In this document: in pieces, positions 59,578 to 64,000 of the stretch
Layout: each line of letters begins with the position of its first letter
Position numbering within the stretch: position 1 is the stretch's first letter
NCBI RefSeq assembly: GCF_009915685.1
Contig: NZ_JAABLP010000002.1
Source of the DNA: Pannonibacter tanglangensis
GTDB taxonomy: Bacteria > Pseudomonadota > Alphaproteobacteria > Rhizobiales > Stappiaceae
Direction: 5' to 3' (one strand)
DNA: 64,000 nucleotides
The notes under the pieces: generated by a model
Database searches by the model: none
Told to the model about the DNA's origin: nothing
The model's input: the letters and a program-made list of their open reading frames with translations, nothing else
Translations under genes and position numbers: made by a program

Positions 59578-61143
59578 ATGGCGGCCGTCGACCACATCAT
59601 CATCGGTTCGGGCATCAATGGCCTGGTCGCCGCCGCGATGCTGTCCGCACGGGGCCGCCGCGTGCTCGTTCTCGAGCGCGAGGCGGAGCCAGGCGGCTGC
59701 ATGCGCACGGCCGAGGTGACCCTCCCGGGCTTCACCCATGATGTGATGGCGGCCACTTTCGTGCTGTTCATGACATCCCCGGCCGGGGCCCTGCTGGGGC
59801 CGGAGCTTGCCCGCCATGGCATGGACTATTGCCACACGCCGCATCCGACCGCCGTGCTGCGGCCGGATGGCTCGTCCCTGGTGCTGTCCACCGATCAGGC
59901 CCGCAACATCGCCGCCTTCAACGCCCTGGCTGCCGGTGACGGCGATCAGCATGGCCGCGACGTCGGCGGGATTGGTGCCGAGGCGCCGTTCCTGTTCGCG
60001 TTGCTGGGGGGCGACCTGTGGTCCTTTGCCACCGCCCGCCTGCTGTTCGGTCAGGTTCGCCGGCGGGGCCTGCGCGGGCTTGCCGCCTGGATGGGCGAGG
60101 CGCTGGCCCCGGCGCGTGGCTGGCTTGAAACCCGCTACCGGAGCCCGCTGGTGCAGGCGCTGTGGGCGCCCTGGGTGCTGCACTGTGGCCTGACACCGGA
60201 GAGCGCCTATTCGGCGAAGATGGGACAGGTGATCGCCTTTGCGCTCGAGGCTGCAGGGGCGCCTGTGGTGCGGGGCGGGGCAGGGGCTGCGGTCCATGCC
60301 TTCCGTCGACTGATCGAGGCGCGCGGCGGGGTGCTGCGCACCGGCGCGGACGTGGAGCGGATCCTGGTCCGCGACGGCCGTGTCACCGGTGTGCGGCTGG
60401 CGGGAGGTGAGGAAATTGCGGCGCCGTCCGTGCTGGCCAGCGTTGCGCCCGGCCAGCTTTACGACCGGCTTCTCGGTCGGGATGCTCCGGCCCGGGATGC
60501 GGAGGCCGCGCGCAGTTTCCGCCATGGCCGCGGCAACTTCCAGCTTCACTATGCGCTGGACCGGCGGCCCGAGTGGATCGCCGACGGTCTGGCGGATGTG
60601 GCCCTGATCCATCTGACGGACGGGATCGACGCGGTGTCCCGGTCGGCCAGCGAGGCCGAGCGCGGGCTCTTTCCGGCGGAGCCGACAATCTGCGTCGGCC
60701 AGCCGTCGGCGCTTGACCCGACCCGCGCGCCCGAAGGCAAGGCGGTCCTGTGGCTGCAGGTCCCGGATGCGCCGCGGCTGATCAAGGGCGATGCGGCGGG
60801 CGAGATCACCGGCCGTACCTGGGACGAGGCCACGCGCGAGGCCTTCGCCGACCGGATCGAGGCGATCCTGGCCCGCCACATCCGCGATTTCGCGGCGATC
60901 AGGCTGGCCCGGCGGGCCTACTCGCCGCGCGATCTCGAGGCGATGAACATCAACCTCGTCGGCGGGGATCCCTACGGCGGGCACTGCGGCCTTGACCAGT
61001 TTTTCATCTGGCGGCCGCTGCCTCATTCCACCAATGGTCTTGGCAGCGTGAAAGGTCTCATCCATATCGGTGCATCGACACATCCGGGGCCGGGACTTGG
61101 CGGAGGGTCCGGCTTCAATGCGGCAAGAAGGCTCGGTGCATGA
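59578..61143 (+). CDS. FAD-dependent oxidoreductase, CrtI/PYROXD2-like (second)
   Basis: A 521-residue flavoprotein paralogous to the enzyme at 57112. N-terminal motif IIIGSGINGLVAAAMLSARGRRVLVLEREAEPGG; TLPGFTHDVMAATFVLF; C-terminal FAD motif IHIGASTHPGPGLGGGSGFNAA. An in-frame GTG at 59575 is an alternative start. It lies 7 bp after the cyclase stop, and its own stop overlaps the MarR start as ATGA. Two paralogues in one regulon suggest either two oxidation steps or a heteromeric enzyme. Confidence 0.9.
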   Translation: MAAVDHIIIGSGINGLVAAAMLSARGRRVLVLEREAEPGGCMRTAEVTLPGFTHDVMAATFVLFMTSPAGALLGPELARHGMDYCHTPHPTAVLRPDGSSLVLSTDQARNIAAFNALAAGDGDQHGRDVGGIGAEAPFLFALLGGDLWSFATARLLFGQVRRRGLRGLAAWMGEALAPARGWLETRYRSPLVQALWAPWVLHCGLTPESAYSAKMGQVIAFALEAAGAPVVRGGAGAAVHAFRRLIEARGGVLRTGADVERILVRDGRVTGVRLAGGEEIAAPSVLASVAPGQLYDRLLGRDAPARDAEAARSFRHGRGNFQLHYALDRRPEWIADGLADVALIHLTDGIDAVSRSASEAERGLFPAEPTICVGQPSALDPTRAPEGKAVLWLQVPDAPRLIKGDAAGEITGRTWDEATREAFADRIEAILARHIRDFAAIRLARRAYSPRDLEAMNINLVGGDPYGGHCGLDQFFIWRPLPHSTNGLGSVKGLIHIGASTHPGPGLGGGSGFNAARRLGA

Positions 61144-61610
61144 CAGAAACGACCCAGACCTACGCCCGGCTCGGCGAGATCGGCCTGACCAATTTCGCGC
61201 CCTATCTGATGAACCGCATCATGGGCCGATACAACGCCATGATCCGCGAGGAAATGGCGGACCTGGGCCTGACCACCCCGAAAATGCGTGCGCTGGCCGT
61301 GCTGTCCGTGGTGGAGGGACCGCTGATCCGCGAGCTTGCCGTCTACACGGTGGTCGAACAGTCCACGCTCAGCCGGGCGCTCGACCAGCTGCATGGCGAG
61401 GGACTGATCCGGCGCGAGGCGGACATGAATGACAGCCGTGCGGTGCGGGTGTTCCTGACGGAGACCGGACGCGCGGCCTTCGAGACACTGTGGCCGCACA
61501 TGGCCGCTTCGGCGGCCCGGCTGTTTCAGGGAATACCGGAGGAGGAGCAGCGCGCCTTCGTGGCGACCTTGCAGAAGATGCTGACCAACATCCGGAAACA
61601 CGAGATCTAG
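61140..61610 (+). CDS. MarR family transcriptional regulator
   Basis: A 156-residue regulator with the winged helix ALAVLSVVEGPLIRELAVYTVVEQSTLSRALDQLHGEGLIRREADMNDSRAVRVFLTETG; DSRAVRVFLTETG is the MarR wing. ATGA overlap with the oxidoreductase gene places it inside the catabolic operon, so it is probably the local ligand-responsive repressor acting at the divergent promoter. Confidence 0.92.
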   Translation: MTETTQTYARLGEIGLTNFAPYLMNRIMGRYNAMIREEMADLGLTTPKMRALAVLSVVEGPLIRELAVYTVVEQSTLSRALDQLHGEGLIRREADMNDSRAVRVFLTETGRAAFETLWPHMAASAARLFQGIPEEEQRAFVATLQKMLTNIRKHEI

Positions 61611-61729
61611 ACCGGCTCATGCCCCGGCCGTGGCCTTGGCCCGCAGACCCTGTCTTGCGGGAACGGGAGACCCTTTGTCTTTCGTCAGGGCTGTCCGGAT
61701 CGGGGGGACCGCGAGGAGGGAGAAGAACC

Positions 61730-63892
61730 ATGGCCGAACGCAGTTTCAAGGCCGAAGTCGAGCATCTGCGCCTGGGCGAGGGCGAGGTCTTTACCGGGGA
61801 GGGCATCCTGGCCATCACCAAGGCCCTGCTGGAGTCCGGCGTCGGCTATGTCGGCGGCTACCAGGGAGCGCCGATCTCGCATCTGATGGACGTGCTGGCC
61901 GACGCGGAGGAGCTGCTCTCGGAGCTCGGCGTGCGCTTCGAGGCCAATGCCAACGAGGCCGCCGCCGGGGCGATGCTGGCTGCCTCGGTGCATTACCCGA
62001 TCCGGGGAGCCGTGACCTTCAAGGGCTCCGTCGGTGTCAACGTCGCCTCGGACGCCCTGGCGAACCTCGCCTCGTCCGGCGTCACCGGCGGGGCGATGAT
62101 CATCGTCGGCGAGGACTATGGCGAGGGCTCCAGCATCATGCAGGAGCGCAGCCACGCCTTTGCCATGAAGTCGCAGTTCTGGCTGCTGGATCCGCGTCCG
62201 AACCTCACTTCAATTGTAAAGATGGTATCGGATGGCTTTGATTTATCAGAAGCATCCAACACGCCCGTCATGCTCATGGTGCGCATCCGCTCGTGCCATG
62301 TGACCGGCAGCTTCACCTGCCGTGACAATCGCCCGCCGGCCTTCACGGTCAAGGACGCGGTGGCCAGTCCGCGCTCCGACTTCGCCCGCGTCGTGCTTCC
62401 GCCAATGTCCTTTGCCCATGAGCAGGACAAGGTGAAGAACCGCTGGCCGGCGGCAGAGCGCTTCATCCGCGAGCGCAAGCTGAACGAGTTCTTCGGCCCG
62501 GCACCGGGGCAGGATGGCCCGCGCCTCGGCATCGTCGTGCAGGGCGGCATGTTCAACGGCGTCATTCGCGCGTTGCAGCGGCTTGGACTGGCCGACATCT
62601 ACGGCCACTCGGACATCCCGATCTATGTGCTCAACGTTACCTATCCGCTGCTCTCCGGCGAGTTCCTGGAGTTCTGCGCCGGCAAGGATCACGTCCTTGT
62701 CGTGGAGGAGGGCCAGCCGGAGTTCATCGAGACGCAGCTCGGATCCTATCTCTACCGGGCCGGCGCATCGGTGACGCTGCATGGCAAGGGGCTGTTTCCG
62801 CTGGCGGGGGAATACAACGGCACCGTCATGCTCGACGCCATCGAGGCCTTCCTGCGCAAGGTTGCGCCGCAGACCCTGCCGGCGGCCGTGCGCGCGCCCA
62901 ACCAGGAACGCCCCGAGATCCCGGACCTGTCGAAGACCGTGCCGATCCGCCCGCCCGGCTTCTGCACCGGCTGCCCGGAGCGGCCGATCTTTGCCGCGAT
63001 GAAGCTGGTGGAGAAGGAGCTCGGCAAGCACCAGATCGCCGCCGACATCGGCTGCCATCTGTTCGCCTCGCTGCCGCCCTTCGAGATCGGTGGCGCGACC
63101 ATGGGCTATGGCCTTGGACCTGCGGCCAACGGCGCCTTTGATGGTGGAGGGGCCAAGCGCCCCGTTGCGATCATCGGCGACGGCGGCTTCTGGCACAACG
63201 GCCTGTCCTCGTCCTTCACCAACATGGCCTTCAACAAGTCGGATGGCGTTGCCATCGTTGTCGACAATTTCTATTCGGCGGCCACCGGCGGGCAGGACAT
63301 CATGTCCTCGCGCGCCGAGAACGACACCAAGTCGACGAAAAACCCGATCTCCCGCGCCCTGAAGGGCATCGGCATCAGCTGGGTGCGCGAGATCGACCGG
63401 ACCTACGACGTGGCGCGCATGCGCGACACGATCCGCGAGGCCCTGACCACACCGGAGACGGGGCCGAAGGTCATCGTCGCCTCGTCGGAATGCATGCTGA
63501 ACCGGCAGAGGCGCGAGAAGCCGCTGGTCGCCAAGGCGATCAAGGCCGGCCGGCGTGTCGAGGCCCCGAAGTTCGGTGTCGACGAGGAGGTCTGCACCGG
63601 CGATCACGCCTGCATCCGTCTGTCGGGCTGTCCGTCGCTGTCCTTGAAGCGGCTGGACGATCCCTTGCGCGATGATCCGGTGGCCTCGATCGACCAGAGC
63701 TGTGTCGGCTGCGGCAACTGCGGCGAGGTGGCGGATGCGGCCATTCTCTGTCCGAGCTTCTACCGCGCCGACGTGGTGCACAACCCGGGGGGCTTCGAGG
63801 CCTGGTGGGCCGGCGTCCGCTCGGCCGTCATCGGCTGGCTGATCCGTCGGCGCACGGCGCGGCGGCTTGATTTTGGAGGGGTGCAATCATGA
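61730..63892 (+). CDS. iorA: Indolepyruvate ferredoxin oxidoreductase alpha subunit (IorA-like)
   Basis: A 720-residue subunit of a thiamine-diphosphate 2-oxoacid:ferredoxin oxidoreductase that converts arylpyruvates to aryl-acetyl-CoA. N-terminal pyrimidine domain: GEGILAITKALLESGVGYVGGYQGAPIS and VTFKGSVGVNVASDALANL. TPP domain: FCTGCPERPIF and AIIGDGGFWHNGL, ending with VDNFYSAATGGQ. C-terminal Fe-S region: EVCTGDHACIRLSGC and CVGCGNCGEVADAAILC. Strong Shine-Dalgarno GAGGAGGGAG before the ATG at 61730; an earlier in-frame extension overlaps the MarR gene and is rejected. ATGA overlap with IorB. Confidence 0.9.
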   Translation: MAERSFKAEVEHLRLGEGEVFTGEGILAITKALLESGVGYVGGYQGAPISHLMDVLADAEELLSELGVRFEANANEAAAGAMLAASVHYPIRGAVTFKGSVGVNVASDALANLASSGVTGGAMIIVGEDYGEGSSIMQERSHAFAMKSQFWLLDPRPNLTSIVKMVSDGFDLSEASNTPVMLMVRIRSCHVTGSFTCRDNRPPAFTVKDAVASPRSDFARVVLPPMSFAHEQDKVKNRWPAAERFIRERKLNEFFGPAPGQDGPRLGIVVQGGMFNGVIRALQRLGLADIYGHSDIPIYVLNVTYPLLSGEFLEFCAGKDHVLVVEEGQPEFIETQLGSYLYRAGASVTLHGKGLFPLAGEYNGTVMLDAIEAFLRKVAPQTLPAAVRAPNQERPEIPDLSKTVPIRPPGFCTGCPERPIFAAMKLVEKELGKHQIAADIGCHLFASLPPFEIGGATMGYGLGPAANGAFDGGGAKRPVAIIGDGGFWHNGLSSSFTNMAFNKSDGVAIVVDNFYSAATGGQDIMSSRAENDTKSTKNPISRALKGIGISWVREIDRTYDVARMRDTIREALTTPETGPKVIVASSECMLNRQRREKPLVAKAIKAGRRVEAPKFGVDEEVCTGDHACIRLSGCPSLSLKRLDDPLRDDPVASIDQSCVGCGNCGEVADAAILCPSFYRADVVHNPGGFEAWWAGVRSAVIGWLIRRRTARRLDFGGVQS

Positions 63893-64000
63893 CCATGGCC
63901 GGTCTTCTCGAACGGCGCGCGGCCGATCCGCGCCTCGGCGGCATCATCAAGCTGGCGGCGCTCGCCGTCGGCGGGCAGGGTGGCGGCGTGCTCACCAGCT
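63889..64000 (+). CDS. iorB: Indolepyruvate ferredoxin oxidoreductase beta subunit (IorB-like, partial)
   Basis: The first 37 codons of a protein cut by the window end. LAALAVGGQGGGVLTS is the CoA-domain motif that opens the gamma/beta subunit of 2-oxoacid:ferredoxin oxidoreductases. Start overlaps the IorA stop as ATGA, giving the standard iorAB order. Confidence 0.85.
   Translation, partial: MTMAGLLERRAADPRLGGIIKLAALAVGGQGGGVLTS

Noticed and set aside
57112..61143. Carotenoid biosynthesis assigned from the CrtI-like enzymes
   Set aside because: No phytoene synthase, geranylgeranyl synthase or cyclase of carotenoid type in the window; both enzymes fit the PYROXD2-like group better.

Overview
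The window is high-GC, densely packed DNA in which neighbouring genes very often share an ATGA stop/start overlap. The gene families (ROK, LysE, XRE-cupin and Rrf2 regulators, two oligopeptide-type ABC systems, AllA/AllE, XapX, IorA/IorB) fit a metabolically versatile alphaproteobacterium, most likely order Hyphomicrobiales. That assignment is inferred from gene style; no rRNA or marker gene is present to prove it. No CRISPR array, rRNA or insertion sequence was seen.

Layout. 1-2904: a sugar ABC binding protein (cut by the window edge) divergent from a ROK repressor, then a LysE exporter. 3279-13087: tRNA-Ser(GCT) followed by a 9.7 kb integrated element bounded by a 14-bp direct repeat of the tRNA 3' end. 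It carries a P4-type integrase, an excisionase-like protein, a prohead protease/major capsid fusion, a head-completion-like protein, a long tape measure protein and small regulators, but no terminase, portal or other recognisable packaging or tail gene. It therefore looks like a phage satellite or a strongly reduced prophage. The terminator that probably belonged to the tRNA now lies beyond the right repeat. A DUF3883 nuclease-like gene follows.

14646-25501: a leftward operon-like block that is the best candidate for an undescribed system. Its order is RTX/beta-helix protein, AlkD-like HEAT protein, FeeM-type N-acyl amino acid synthase, methyltransferase, VAO-type flavin oxidase, flavin-dependent halogenase-like enzyme, amidase, flavodoxin-fold (azo/quinone) reductase and cation/proton antiporter. 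The five junctions from the synthase to the reductase are ATGA overlaps. An acylated, oxidised, methylated and possibly halogenated amino-acid-derived metabolite is a reasonable hypothesis. A divergent Rrf2 regulator with a dyad upstream follows.

26515-35557: an intradiol dioxygenase, an aminopeptidase P and a complete oligopeptide ABC transporter, with a divergent XRE-cupin regulator. 35660-44481: three isochorismatase-family hydrolases, a cupin, two overlapping AraC regulators, an MFS exporter with an extra C-terminal domain, a YtcJ-like amidohydrolase and XapX. 44784-50383: an epimerase, a B3/4-domain protein, an AraC regulator, a Sel1-like protein and the ureide enzymes AllA and AllE. 50703-51893: an AI-2E family exporter.

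51878-64000: a divergent catabolic-looking regulon. Leftward are a CrtI/PYROXD2-like oxidoreductase and a second oligopeptide-type ABC transporter. Rightward are a cyclase/formamidase-like hydrolase, a second CrtI-like oxidoreductase, a MarR regulator, IorA and the start of IorB. This suggests uptake and oxidative breakdown of an amino-acid-like or aromatic substrate.

Two themes recur. GC-rich stem-loops sit directly after both oligopeptide-binding-protein genes. Short minisatellites with periods of 11 to 16 bp occupy several spacers.
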